Assembly (NCBI GenBank): GCA_021813765.1 | Contig: JAKAJM010000006.1 | Coordinates: 1-63,089, forward strand | Direction: 5' to 3' | Length of the DNA: 63,089 nt | From: Nitrospirota bacterium | GTDB lineage: Bacteria; Nitrospirota; Thermodesulfovibrionia; Thermodesulfovibrionales; JdFR-88 | Shown here: piece after piece, positions 44,741 to 53,925 of the stretch | Layout of the letters: every line of letters starts with the position of its first letter | How positions within the stretch are numbered: the stretch's first letter is position 1 | Translations under genes and position numbers: made by a program | The notes under the pieces: generated by a model | What the model was told of the DNA's origin: nothing | The model's input: the letters and a program-made list of their open reading frames with translations, nothing else | Databases searched by the model: none

Positions 44741-45901
44741 ATGAAAATAGCCTTGCTTTGCTGGGAATCTCTGCATTCTATTGCCGTTGGCGGCGTTGCC
44801 GTCCACGTAACCGAGCTTGCCGCCGCCCTCGAAAGGAAGGGGCATGAGGTTCACGTGTTCACAAGGATGGGCCATGGACAGTCCCATTATCAGGTAATAG
44901 ACGGGGTGCATTACCACAGATGCCCATTCCGGCTGGACCGGGACTTTATCGAGGAGACAAACGAGATGTGCCGCTCGTTCGTGCATTACATCCTGGAGAC
45001 GGAAACTTACATGGGCGCGGCTTTTGACGTTATACATGCCCACGACTGGATGACGGTGAATGCCCTTGTGTGGCTCAAGATGAACAGGCAGCGCAAATAT
45101 GTCCTTACGATACATTCAACCGAATATGGCCGGTGCGGCAATAATTTTTTCAATGGCCGGTCAGCTGCCATAAGGGACATAGAGCGCGCGGGCACCCAAT
45201 GGGCGGACAAGGTGATCGTGGTCTCGGGGGGCCTCAAAAAGGAGATAATGTGGATGTACGAATCGCCGGACTGGAAGGTCTCTGTGGTCTTCAACGGCGT
45301 CAACCTGCGCCAGTACGACGGCTGGATAAGTCCAGGCGACATCAAGCAGCGATATGGGATAGGCAACATGGACCCTACCGTCCTTTTCTGCGGCCGCATG
45401 GTATACCAGAAATCGCCTGATCTCATGGTGCAGGCCATACCTTACATACTCCGCTGCCATCCGGGCTCGAAATTCATATTTGCCGGCGATGGAGAGATGA
45501 TGCAGCACGTCCAGTGGCTTTCCCGCCACCTTGGAGTGGCCCATGCCACAAGGTTTGTAGGGCACAAGGCAAACGGAGAACTTAGCGTCCTTTACAAGGC
45601 GTGCGATGCGGTCTGCGTGCCGAGCCGGAACGAGCCCTTCGGCCTTGTTGTCCTTGAGGCCTGGAGCGCGGGTAAACCCGTGGTGGCCACAAAGAACGGC
45701 GGGCCCGACGAATACGTCTGGCATGAGGTAAACGGGCTCAAGATAAACCCGGCCCCCCAGTCGATCGCCTGGGGCATAGGCACTCTTTTTTCCAACTTCG
45801 AGTGGGCAAGATGGATGGGACGAAACGGCCGGACCGCCGTGGAGAGCGCTTTCACCTGGGACGCCGTTTCGGACAAGGTCCTTTCGGTCTATCACAGCTA
45901 A
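44741..45901 (+). CDS. Glycosyltransferase family 4 (glycogen/starch-synthase-like)
   Basis: The 386-residue GT-B enzyme has an N-terminal domain starting KIALLCWES with the GGVAVHVTELAAAL loop and DVIHAHDWMT. Its C-terminal domain has VVFNGVN, LFCGRMVYQKSPDL and the retaining-GT motif E-x7-E in NEPFGLVVLE. This resembles GT4 enzymes that use nucleotide-glucose in alpha-glucan synthesis. The convergent glucan, water dikinase 120 bp away supports an alpha-glucan role (inference). Confidence 0.88.
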   Translation: MKIALLCWESLHSIAVGGVAVHVTELAAALERKGHEVHVFTRMGHGQSHYQVIDGVHYHRCPFRLDRDFIEETNEMCRSFVHYILETETYMGAAFDVIHAHDWMTVNALVWLKMNRQRKYVLTIHSTEYGRCGNNFFNGRSAAIRDIERAGTQWADKVIVVSGGLKKEIMWMYESPDWKVSVVFNGVNLRQYDGWISPGDIKQRYGIGNMDPTVLFCGRMVYQKSPDLMVQAIPYILRCHPGSKFIFAGDGEMMQHVQWLSRHLGVAHATRFVGHKANGELSVLYKACDAVCVPSRNEPFGLVVLEAWSAGKPVVATKNGGPDEYVWHEVNGLKINPAPQSIAWGIGTLFSNFEWARWMGRNGRTAVESAFTWDAVSDKVLSVYHS

Positions 45902-46021
45902 GCAGCTTTTTTGGGATGACGCACCCCATTTCATGCTCCGCCAGAAAATTTATGTGCGCAGATAGCGCGGCCCGTTCCATCCGCCAAGCAAAAAAGACTT
46001 CGGAGATTCATTAAAAAAAGA

Positions 46022-49000
46022 TCAGAAAAGGCCCACCTGCGGACGCGTCTGCACTATGTAATACATGCCGCCTGAGAAGGCCCCCTCGATATCCTGGGGA
46101 AGGCCCATCGCCTGTTCAACGGCCTTGCCCATCTCCGTTATCCCTGCCAATAGCCCGGTCCTGAAACCCTCATCCCAGACAAGCCCGCATTCCGAGTAAT
46201 CAAGCACGGTTTTCCGCGCAGAGGGCAGAAGGAAGCTGTCGTAGAGGCCTGCCCCGGCATAACCTTCCAGGTCCTCGCCATTTGAATCCGAACGGAAGAT
46301 AAGGCCGCTTCCAAAAAGGCCAATGCTCTTGCTTGAAAAAGAAAGTATTTTTGGCTCGGGCTTTTCTTTTCCGCACACAAAATCCAGCGCCCTTCCCGGG
46401 TAATTTGCCGCCAGGCTCTCGCCAAGGCCCGGGACCACCTCCGCATAGACCTCTTCCCGCTTTTGAGAAAAGGGGTTTGCCGTATGGACCACAAAGCTGT
46501 AGTCCGCTTTCACTACCTCCTGCACCAGAACGGACATAACGAGGTCCTCATGCCTGATGCCGTTTGCGATGCGGCTCAGGTAAGCCCGTTCATTCCACTT
46601 GGAGGCCCATACGCTCTTTATGCACCGCCAGGCTCCATCCTGAAAATCCCCCGGCCAGGGAAGGCCCGCCCGGGCCATCACTTTTTTAAGTGAGCTGATA
46701 AGCTCTCCGGGCGGCGCAAGCCCAAGCAGGAGATCTCTTATTCGGGCAAGCAAAAAAACAAAATCCGCCTCTTTGGCTTCAAGCTTCCGAAGAAGCTCCC
46801 CGTATTCAGATGCGATGTCTTTGTTTGCCCCATCTGAGAGCACTTTTTCAAAAACCCCGAAGGGAAGGGCTGCGGAGCGCGGCATGTTTATCCATGAAGG
46901 AAGCCTGTCTCTTACAAGCTTCAGATTGTTCGATTTGTATCCGACCGTTTGTGCCGTAAAATCCCGCATTTGAATGGCAAAAGAGGTAAATCCGTGCCGC
47001 ACCAGCGCTTCATGCACGGGCCTTCTGCGCTCCGGTGCGGGCTTTTCCGTTCCGGATTTTTTTGCCTCGCTGTAGGAGACATCGTTAGTGCCGTGGGCCT
47101 CGATCATCAGATTGCGGCCCCTGTAGGATTTCAGCTCCTCGAGCTTCCGCGGATCAAAACAGGTTGCAAAGAGGACGCCGGAATTCCTGGCCCTTATCGC
47201 CAGATGAGAAAGGCTGTCCACAATGGTCGGGGTTATGATTGCCACGACCCCGGCGGGAATCTCCTCATCGCCTGAAACCGCATCCGCGACAACCGCCATG
47301 GGGCCAGGCAGGACCCTGCCCTGAAGCTCCCTCAATGCCCCCGTGGTCAGCACCTCTCCAGAGCCTTTTCCGCCGCTTACTATCTGCCAGTCGCCGATTC
47401 CGGCATTTTTCCTGAGGGCCGGGTTAAACGCGTTCAGAAGCAAAGAGAGCGCAAACACCGGACGGCCGCGGAGGACCTCCTCGGTAAAGAGGTCAATCGT
47501 CCAGCGGGTGGCGTGGAACTCTCCGCCAAGATATGAGGCCTTTGGCTGGAGCATATCGTGATAACGCCGGGCGAATGAACCTATGGCGCGCAGCATGCGG
47601 TCCACGCCGGACTCCGCAAGCATGGACCACTCTCTGCCGTATCCTTTCGTATCCATAAGCAGCCGCTTCCAGAATTTTTCCGAAATGGAGAATTCCTCAT
47701 CGGAGTGCGTCAGGGAGACATTCGCAAGGCAATGGCCAATGGCATGGACGGTCTGCCCGGTATCCAGCTGCCCCATGCTCCTTTCCACGACCGCCCGGAC
47801 AAAATCCTCCAGAGCGATATCCAGAAACAGGAGATCCCGCACCCTGTGCGCGGGCCCGGTGAACTCCTTTGATATCCAGCGGCGCGCCTCAAGTGCCTTT
47901 TCGAGCAGGGCCACGGCATCCGGGCTGTCCTGGTTTGCCCAGATAAAGTCCAGCAGGGACTGCATTTCCCTGCCCAGAAGGTGCCTTGCGTTCAGCATGG
48001 CTATGCCCAGGTCCGCCCCCGAATGGACCTCTTTAAGAATGCCAAGGAAATGCTCAAAATCCCTGATAAGGGCGTCCTTCAGGTGCGGAACGAAATCCGG
48101 GTCCGTGGTTATCGGCCTTTCATAGCTCCGCAGGCGCTCCCTTGTCACCCCGCAGTCCTCCGCCCTCCGGTAAAAACGCTCCAGGTCCCCGTTTGAGCGG
48201 AGGAATTCCAGATAGGCCTCGCAGATTATCACATCGTCGGGCGTGGTGTTATTGTGCAGTTTCTGGTGCCACTCCTCCATGAAATGTCCGGAAACTTCTT
48301 TAATGTGGTGGCGGTGCATGATATTTAGCACCTCGTCGCGCACACGCTGGGCGTTGCTGCCCCTTCCGAGTGTTGTCATGATAAGCCTTATCAGCTCGCG
48401 CTCCCCGGGGGCGGCCTGGGTATACCGGTCCGCGATTTTCAGTGTGAGGCGGTCCATGGAGTGCCCAAGCTCGCGGGGCTTGGTATTATAGTTTCTCTGC
48501 CAGTCGAGCTGCCTCAAAGCGGAAAAACGGAGCCAGACATATATTAATGAAAGGCCTTCGGCATCGCCCGCCGGCACTCTGTCCAGAAGCTCATGGCAGA
48601 GGTCAAACCGGTGCATGAGGGTCCATCCCTGCCTGCCCATCTCCTTGCCTATTATTTCCAGGGCAATCGAAGCGGAGCCCGGGGGAAGCGGCGCGGCAGG
48701 GATTTCAGGAGCGGGGACCTCGATGCGGTAGTCCCGCCCGTTGTTGTTGTCCCACCGGCCTTCGCTGGGGGAAAAAAGCACGAAATTAAGCCACCTGGCG
48801 CCGGCAGGCTTTTCAAGCTCCATGGCTATGCGTCCATTTTTTCCGAAGGGAGTCTGCACGGCCGAAGAGTCGAAAGCCCGGCTTCCCTCGGGCCAGGACT
48901 CACGGGGGGGGATTCGCCACGGCTCATGCGGATGATTGCTAAGGCCCCAGTGAAGGACAAGGCGTCCGGCCTCCTCCGTATTTAAAGTGATGCGCACCCT

Positions 49001-49066
49001 TTCGGCGGTTTCCTGCGCTGAAACGTGTATAAGAATGCCGCTATTTGTCCTGATTTTTTCTTCCAT
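46022..49066 (-). CDS. Alpha-glucan, water dikinase (plant GWD-type)
   Basis: The 1014-residue enzyme transfers the beta-phosphate of ATP to alpha-glucan glucose units, releasing phosphate. The N-terminus (about 1-110) resembles a starch-binding CBM45 module (VLHWGLSNHPHEPW). The middle has the GWD-specific MEEWHQKLHNNTTPDDV (263-279). The phosphohistidine is His621 in DSLSHLAIRARNSGVLFATC. The C-terminal nucleotide-binding domain has RSDSNGEDLEGYAGAGLYDS (925-944) and VQTRPQVGLF. Plant GWD1 carries nearly the same motifs; PEP synthase and PPDK lack the KLHNNT segment. It is shorter than plant GWD1 (about 1,400) and has one CBM. Confidence 0.92.
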   Translation of the reverse strand: MEEKIRTNSGILIHVSAQETAERVRITLNTEEAGRLVLHWGLSNHPHEPWRIPPRESWPEGSRAFDSSAVQTPFGKNGRIAMELEKPAGARWLNFVLFSPSEGRWDNNNGRDYRIEVPAPEIPAAPLPPGSASIALEIIGKEMGRQGWTLMHRFDLCHELLDRVPAGDAEGLSLIYVWLRFSALRQLDWQRNYNTKPRELGHSMDRLTLKIADRYTQAAPGERELIRLIMTTLGRGSNAQRVRDEVLNIMHRHHIKEVSGHFMEEWHQKLHNNTTPDDVIICEAYLEFLRSNGDLERFYRRAEDCGVTRERLRSYERPITTDPDFVPHLKDALIRDFEHFLGILKEVHSGADLGIAMLNARHLLGREMQSLLDFIWANQDSPDAVALLEKALEARRWISKEFTGPAHRVRDLLFLDIALEDFVRAVVERSMGQLDTGQTVHAIGHCLANVSLTHSDEEFSISEKFWKRLLMDTKGYGREWSMLAESGVDRMLRAIGSFARRYHDMLQPKASYLGGEFHATRWTIDLFTEEVLRGRPVFALSLLLNAFNPALRKNAGIGDWQIVSGGKGSGEVLTTGALRELQGRVLPGPMAVVADAVSGDEEIPAGVVAIITPTIVDSLSHLAIRARNSGVLFATCFDPRKLEELKSYRGRNLMIEAHGTNDVSYSEAKKSGTEKPAPERRRPVHEALVRHGFTSFAIQMRDFTAQTVGYKSNNLKLVRDRLPSWINMPRSAALPFGVFEKVLSDGANKDIASEYGELLRKLEAKEADFVFLLARIRDLLLGLAPPGELISSLKKVMARAGLPWPGDFQDGAWRCIKSVWASKWNERAYLSRIANGIRHEDLVMSVLVQEVVKADYSFVVHTANPFSQKREEVYAEVVPGLGESLAANYPGRALDFVCGKEKPEPKILSFSSKSIGLFGSGLIFRSDSNGEDLEGYAGAGLYDSFLLPSARKTVLDYSECGLVWDEGFRTGLLAGITEMGKAVEQAMGLPQDIEGAFSGGMYYIVQTRPQVGLF

Positions 49067-49295
49067 ATCCCGCTTGCATCTCCTCTAAAAGACTTTATCT
49101 ATAGTTTACTTGAAATTGCATGGCTGGGCTCGCTGGGACAGCGACAGCATATCTTTTGACAACGTGTCAGGGCGGTTATAGCATTTAATCGGAAAGGGAG
49201 GTGAAAATCCCTTTCAGCGGGAAAAACGGAGGCCGGTTTTCCCGGAATGAATAGCAGCCTACCTGGTAGGTGATCGAGAGAGGAGGATAAATACC

Positions 49296-49967
49296 ATGTC
49301 AACCATGCAGGAAGTTACCGAAAAGAGATCGACTAGAATGATCACGACCGGCGCACTGGGCGAAGGGTTTGTCAGCACAGGGGCCGTAGTGCTGTCGATC
49401 ATAGGCCTTGCAGGCAAGTTTCCTGAGCTCATGCTGCCGATTGCGACAATGGCAATCGGGGCATCACTGCTGTTTGAAGGCGGCGCCATTACTGCCAGAT
49501 TTTCAAACATATTCTCATTGGCGCGTGTCCCCGTGGACGTAACTGAATTCGGACTGGGCATAACCGCCGAGTTTGCGACCGGGATTGCGGGCATTGCCCT
49601 TGGAGTGCTGGCTCTTATAGGTCTTCAGCCGCTTGTCCTCACGCCAATCGCCGCCATCATCTATGGAGTATCGGTGCTTCTTGGCGCAGGCGCAACGGCG
49701 CGCGCGAATTCTCTCATGAGCCAGATATCCGAGCAGAGGGAGATAGTCCGGGAGGTCATGCGTGAGGCCGTCTCTGCCGCTTCGGGCATGCAGGTCCTGG
49801 TAGGTCTGGGTGCGATAACTTTAGGGATACTCTCACTCGTAGGCATTAACCCGATGGCCCTGTCCCTTGTGGCAATGCTTGCGCTTGGCTTCGCCGTCCT
49901 TTTGAGCGAAACGGCCATAATTAACAGGGTCACCGGCGTTGCGCGCCGCAAAGCGGCAACTGCCTAG
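49296..49967 (+). CDS. Membrane protein with three tandem hydrophobic repeats
   Basis: The 223-residue product has three copies of a two-helix unit (about 20-70, 85-140 and 160-210). Each has a pattern G-x-x-I/V-L-x-I/L-I/V-G-L/I-x-P (VLSIIGLAGKFP; VLALIGLQPLVL; ILSLVGINPMAL) followed by a second helix. No family was recognised. A strong terminator follows. The ribosome-binding site GAGAGGAGG is 14 nt upstream. Confidence 0.75.
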   Translation: MSTMQEVTEKRSTRMITTGALGEGFVSTGAVVLSIIGLAGKFPELMLPIATMAIGASLLFEGGAITARFSNIFSLARVPVDVTEFGLGITAEFATGIAGIALGVLALIGLQPLVLTPIAAIIYGVSVLLGAGATARANSLMSQISEQREIVREVMREAVSAASGMQVLVGLGAITLGILSLVGINPMALSLVAMLALGFAVLLSETAIINRVTGVARRKAATA

Positions 49968-49980
49968 ACCAGGTGAAATC

Positions 49981-50014
49981 AAAAATGGGGCGGCGTAAAA
50001 GTCGCCCCATTTTT
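49981..50014 (+). terminator. Rho-independent terminator
   Basis: A 12-bp perfect stem (AAAAATGGGGCG at 49981-49992 with 50003-50014) has a 10-nt loop and ends in T's. It closes the membrane-repeat gene. Confidence 0.88.
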
Positions 50015-50158
50015 TTCCCATATGACAGCCTCTTTCTGACCGCTTTTTAGGACAAAAAACTTTATTTCGCAAAAAAATGACATATGCTTTGGCTGAACGC
50101 TCTTTAGGTTAACCGTTTCTGAGATTTTCAAGAATGAACATGCTCAAACCAGCCGAAA

Positions 50159-50926
50159 ATGTTGCGTGACCTTGCAGGGAAAAAGGCGGTTGTTACGGGA
50201 GCTGCCCGGAGGATCGGGCGCGCCATAGCGCTTGCTCTTGCCCGCGAGGGCGCTGATGTCGTAATACAATTTCTGCCGGGTGAAGCAGCGGCCGATACCT
50301 GCCGCGAGATATCGGAAACTGGTGCGAAATGCTGGCTTGTGGATGCAGATTTTCACCGGAGTGCCGGGGACGGGAAGGCCGGATATGACGGGCTTATAGA
50401 GGAGGCTGGCAGACTGGCTGGCGGACTCGACATCATTGTGAACAATGCTGCCATATTTCCCGCAAGCTCTGTAAGCAATGTTACATTAAAGGACTTTTGG
50501 GACAGCGTGGAGGTGAATGCATGGGCTCCGTTTGTGCTCTCCAGGGATTTTGCCCGCCTTTTTGGCAAAGGCAATATCCTGAACCTCATAGACACTAGGG
50601 TGACCGGCTATGATTGGGCGCATGTGGCCTACATCTGGAGCAAGCAGGTCCTTCTTTCGATGACCAGGATGATGGCCGTCGAGTTTGCCCCGGAAATTAC
50701 TGTAAACGGCATATCGCCGGGACTCATTCTCCCGCCTGCAGGAAAGGACGAATCATATCTTAAGAGTATGGAGAAAACCGTGCCTTTAAAAAAATTGGGA
50801 ACGGTGGAGGAAGTGTCTTCGATAGCAATGGTCCTTTTGAAAAGCGAATTCATCACCGGTGAGGTGATACGGGTGGACGGCGGACGCCACCTTTGGGAAT
50901 ACACGCAGGAACGGCACAGGGGCTGA
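50159..50926 (+). CDS. Short-chain dehydrogenase/reductase (pteridine-reductase-like)
   Basis: The 255-residue SDR has the cofactor motif TGAARRIGRAIA, with the Arg typical of NADPH-dependent pteridine reductases (FolM-type). It also has NNAA, the active site YIWSK and the end GEVIRVDGGRHLW. The residue at the usual catalytic-Ser position falls in LNLIDTRVTG, where Asp takes its place, as in pteridine reductases. Folate or pterin reduction is likely but not proven. Confidence 0.85.
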   Translation: MLRDLAGKKAVVTGAARRIGRAIALALAREGADVVIQFLPGEAAADTCREISETGAKCWLVDADFHRSAGDGKAGYDGLIEEAGRLAGGLDIIVNNAAIFPASSVSNVTLKDFWDSVEVNAWAPFVLSRDFARLFGKGNILNLIDTRVTGYDWAHVAYIWSKQVLLSMTRMMAVEFAPEITVNGISPGLILPPAGKDESYLKSMEKTVPLKKLGTVEEVSSIAMVLLKSEFITGEVIRVDGGRHLWEYTQERHRG

Positions 50927-51148
50927 AACCTGTAGGCATGTTTTTTATTGGAACATATCTCGAAAACGGGCCGGAAGATTCAAATATCATTAAACCCTCC
51001 GAGGCGTAAGTGACACTTTGCCCGATCACGATTGAATGTTCGTTGCCCTTCGGAGGAAAAAGGTTTTTAGTCTTCCAGGCGGCAGCGAAAATCGCCTCTG
51101 GCCCGCCATTGCCTTTTCATATAATCTATGAATCAGAGGATGGCCGAT

Positions 51149-52042
51149 ATGAAAATACTGCTTGCGGTCGATGGTTCCGAATATTCGGAAGGAGCAGCCA
51201 GATTCCTGACCCTTTTAAATTTTTCGCGGGATGATGAAATTACGGTTTTTCATGCGCTCCATGGCAGATATTTCCCTTACAGTGAGAAATTCCATCAAGC
51301 GATAAAAGATCTCAGAAAATTGCTTGTGCCCGGGATATTGAATTCCGCCTTGAGTATTTTAAAACCTGTGAAAGCAAAAATCAGCACAGCCGTTATTGAA
51401 GGGTCTGCCAAGCAGGTCATAGTTGAAAAAGCGGCAGAGGCCGGCATGGATCTGATAGTTATGGGCGCCCGGGGAATAACCGGGATCGAATCATTCTTTC
51501 TGGGGAGCGTTACAAGAGCTGTTGCTATCAGATCCACCATTCCTGTCCTCGTCACAAAGCTGCCTTTGAGCGCCAAACCGGGGGAAATAAAAATACTTTT
51601 TGCGACCGACGGCTCGGACCAGTCAATTGCCACCCAGGATTTTTTATCTTCGATGCCGTTACCTGACAGCTCTGAAGTTGCCGTGTTGAACGTAACGCCG
51701 CCGATTCTTTCAGATATACCTCTTACAGTAGCGCCTGAAATCAGGGAAAGATATATCAAGATGGCCGAAACTGCCATGGAATCTGAGCGTATGAGGTCAA
51801 GCATGATTGTCGATCATGCCAGGACTTATTTAAGCAGGCGATTTGAAAATATACGCATTTTAACCGAGGAGGGCTCTCCCTCTGCCCGGATACTGGCAGC
51901 ATCTGAGAATTTAAGGTCCGATCTGATAGTGGTCGGATGCCGCGGGCTGACCGGAATCACGGGAATGATTGGCAGTGTGTCCAGGAATATACTTTCGCAT
52001 TCAAAATGTTCAGTCTTGATCGGCAAGAGGTGCGCTGATTAG
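51149..52042 (+). CDS. Tandem-domain universal stress protein, second paralog
   Basis: The 297-residue product has two Usp domains with KILLAVDGS/GARGITGIESFFLGSV and KILFATDGS/GCRGLTGITGMIGSV. It is clearly paralogous to 2573-3478 along its length. ATG 51149 begins exactly at the conserved MKILLAVDGS; ATG 51128 adds seven residues. Confidence 0.9.
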   Translation: MKILLAVDGSEYSEGAARFLTLLNFSRDDEITVFHALHGRYFPYSEKFHQAIKDLRKLLVPGILNSALSILKPVKAKISTAVIEGSAKQVIVEKAAEAGMDLIVMGARGITGIESFFLGSVTRAVAIRSTIPVLVTKLPLSAKPGEIKILFATDGSDQSIATQDFLSSMPLPDSSEVAVLNVTPPILSDIPLTVAPEIRERYIKMAETAMESERMRSSMIVDHARTYLSRRFENIRILTEEGSPSARILAASENLRSDLIVVGCRGLTGITGMIGSVSRNILSHSKCSVLIGKRCAD

Positions 52043-52145
52043 AGCTTTGGAAGCATGGCATTTTTGACAACCCTCATTTTCTCAAATAGCATTTAACTAA
52101 AAGGGTTTCGGTTGTTATTTACAGTCTCAAAAAAAGGGAGCATCT

Positions 52146-53270
52146 ATAAACAGGATTACATTGAGCGTAATAAAGGCTGATGTGGGCGGGTATGTGGGGC
52201 ACTCTAGCATCCATATGGATCTCTATGATGCGGCAAGGGAAATGCTCGAAATTTCAAAACAGAAGGGAGAGATCATTGACTACCATGTCACTCACTGCGG
52301 TGACGATCTCGAACTTATAATGACCCATCAAAAAGGCATTGAAAACTCCGAGATTCACGGGCTTGCCTGGGACACATTTGTCATGTGCACAAATATAGCA
52401 AAAAAATTGAAGCTTTACGGAGCCGGGCAGGATCTTCTTAAAGATTCCTTCTCGGGCACCGTTAAAGGTATGGGGCCCGGTTTTGCGGAGATGGAGTTCG
52501 AGGAGAGAAGAAGCGAGCCGGTCATAATCTTCATGGCGGACAAGACTTCGCCCGGCGCATGGAATCTGCCCTTATACAAGATCTTTGCGGACCCCTTCAA
52601 TACCGCAGGGCTTGTAATAGATCCGGCAATGCACGAAGGATTTGTTTTCGAAGTGCTCGACATACGAAAAAACCGAAAAATCCTGTTGTCCACGCCGGAG
52701 GAGATATACGATCTTCTGATGTTCATAGGTGCCACTGGACAGTTTGTGCTAAAAAACGTCCACCGGAAAGACGGCCTGCAGGCGGCTGTGGCATCCACGC
52801 AGAAGCTGAGCCTTATAGCGGGCAAATATGTGGGAAAGGACGACCCTGTCATGATCGTGCGATGCCAGTCGGGCCTGCCGGCAGTCGGTGAGGTGCTTGA
52901 GCCATTTGCCTTCCCGCATTTGGTCGAGGGGTGGATGAGGGGCTCTCATAATGGGCCTCTTATGCCGGTGGCCACACGCGAGGCAAACCCATCGAGGTTT
53001 GACGGACCTCCAAGGGTGATAGCGGCCGGATTCCAGATAGCTGAAGGCAGACTTATCGGCGCCAGGGACCTTTTCGATGATCCGGCCTTTGATGAAGCCA
53101 GGAAAAAGGCCAACCAGGTAGCCGATTACATGCGAAGACACGGCCCGTTCGAACCGCACAGACTCGGCCTTGAGGAAATGGAATATACCACCATGCCTTT
53201 GATCATGAAGAGGCTGGAAGAGAGGTTTTTCGTCTCTGAAGAAAATGTGCTCGTGGAAAGCAAGGCTTGA
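52146..53270 (+). CDS. Fructose-1,6-bisphosphatase class V (FBP aldolase/phosphatase), possible ATA start
   Basis: The roughly 374-residue enzyme matches the bifunctional FBP aldolase/phosphatase of archaea and deep-branching bacteria: SVIKADVGGYVGHSSIH, DYHVTHCGDDLELIMTH, DKTSPGAWNLPLYKIF, YTTMPLIMKRLEERF. It makes fructose 6-phosphate from triose phosphates in gluconeogenesis. Homologs begin M-K-x-T-x-S-V-I-K-A-D; here the matching codons are ATA AAC AGG ATT ACA TTG AGC. GGAG at 52137-52140 is 5 nt before the ATA but 20 nt before TTG 52161, the only standard start. An in-frame stop at 52098-52100 excludes an earlier start. Use 52161 if ATA is not accepted. Confidence 0.88.
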   Translation: MNRITLSVIKADVGGYVGHSSIHMDLYDAAREMLEISKQKGEIIDYHVTHCGDDLELIMTHQKGIENSEIHGLAWDTFVMCTNIAKKLKLYGAGQDLLKDSFSGTVKGMGPGFAEMEFEERRSEPVIIFMADKTSPGAWNLPLYKIFADPFNTAGLVIDPAMHEGFVFEVLDIRKNRKILLSTPEEIYDLLMFIGATGQFVLKNVHRKDGLQAAVASTQKLSLIAGKYVGKDDPVMIVRCQSGLPAVGEVLEPFAFPHLVEGWMRGSHNGPLMPVATREANPSRFDGPPRVIAAGFQIAEGRLIGARDLFDDPAFDEARKKANQVADYMRRHGPFEPHRLGLEEMEYTTMPLIMKRLEERFFVSEENVLVESKA

Positions 53271-53818
53271 AAAAAGAGCGGGAACCGGTATTTAAAATTC
53301 AGATAAAGATCCTTCCCGTCGGGAGCGTGGAACCCGAAGTCCTTGACGCGATGCTGGCAGGCCTGGTGAAAATATTCCCTTGGGGTGCAACGTCGGGGAA
53401 AGAGACCCCTCTTCCAGAAATATCCTACGATTCGCAAAAAAAACAGTATAATGCCGATGAAATACTCGGAACGCTGAAGATGCTCAGGAGCAATCCACAT
53501 GAACTGATCATCGGGGTTACAAATGCAGATCTTTATGTCCCGGGGCTGAATTTTGTATTCGGCGAAGCGGATGTGAACTCGAGTGTAGTGATAATTTCTT
53601 TGGCCAGGCTGCATCAGGAGTTTTATGGATTGAGGCCTGACAGAAGGCTGTTTCTTGACAGGGCGGTCAAGGAGGCAGTGCACGAGCTGGGACATGCCTG
53701 CGGTCTTGACCATTGTGACTCCCCTGCCTGTATTATGTATTTTTCAAATAGCATCGATGATACCGACAGGAAGGGGCCCGGCTTTTGCAGGATTTGCAAA
53801 GAAATGCTCGGGATATAA
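53267..53818 (+). CDS. Archaemetzincin-type zinc metalloprotease
   Basis: The 183-residue product has the extended zinc-binding motif HELGHACGLDHC (about 144-155). The archaemetzincin-specific Cys cluster follows (SPACIMYFSNS ... FCRICKEML), binding a second zinc. The N-terminus IKILPVGSVEPEVLDAM fits the family. Physiological substrates are unknown. It starts with TTG overlapping the fructose-bisphosphatase stop (TTGA), so it is translationally coupled to it. Confidence 0.9.
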   Translation: MKKEREPVFKIQIKILPVGSVEPEVLDAMLAGLVKIFPWGATSGKETPLPEISYDSQKKQYNADEILGTLKMLRSNPHELIIGVTNADLYVPGLNFVFGEADVNSSVVIISLARLHQEFYGLRPDRRLFLDRAVKEAVHELGHACGLDHCDSPACIMYFSNSIDDTDRKGPGFCRICKEMLGI

Positions 53819-53925
53819 ATCAACCTCCAATGATTTATTCTTTATGGATTTCTGCATGAATTCCAGGCAATCAAGCGGCGCGCTGTCAAGCGAGTTTTTT
53901 TTCAGTTATATGCAAATTGGCCGGA

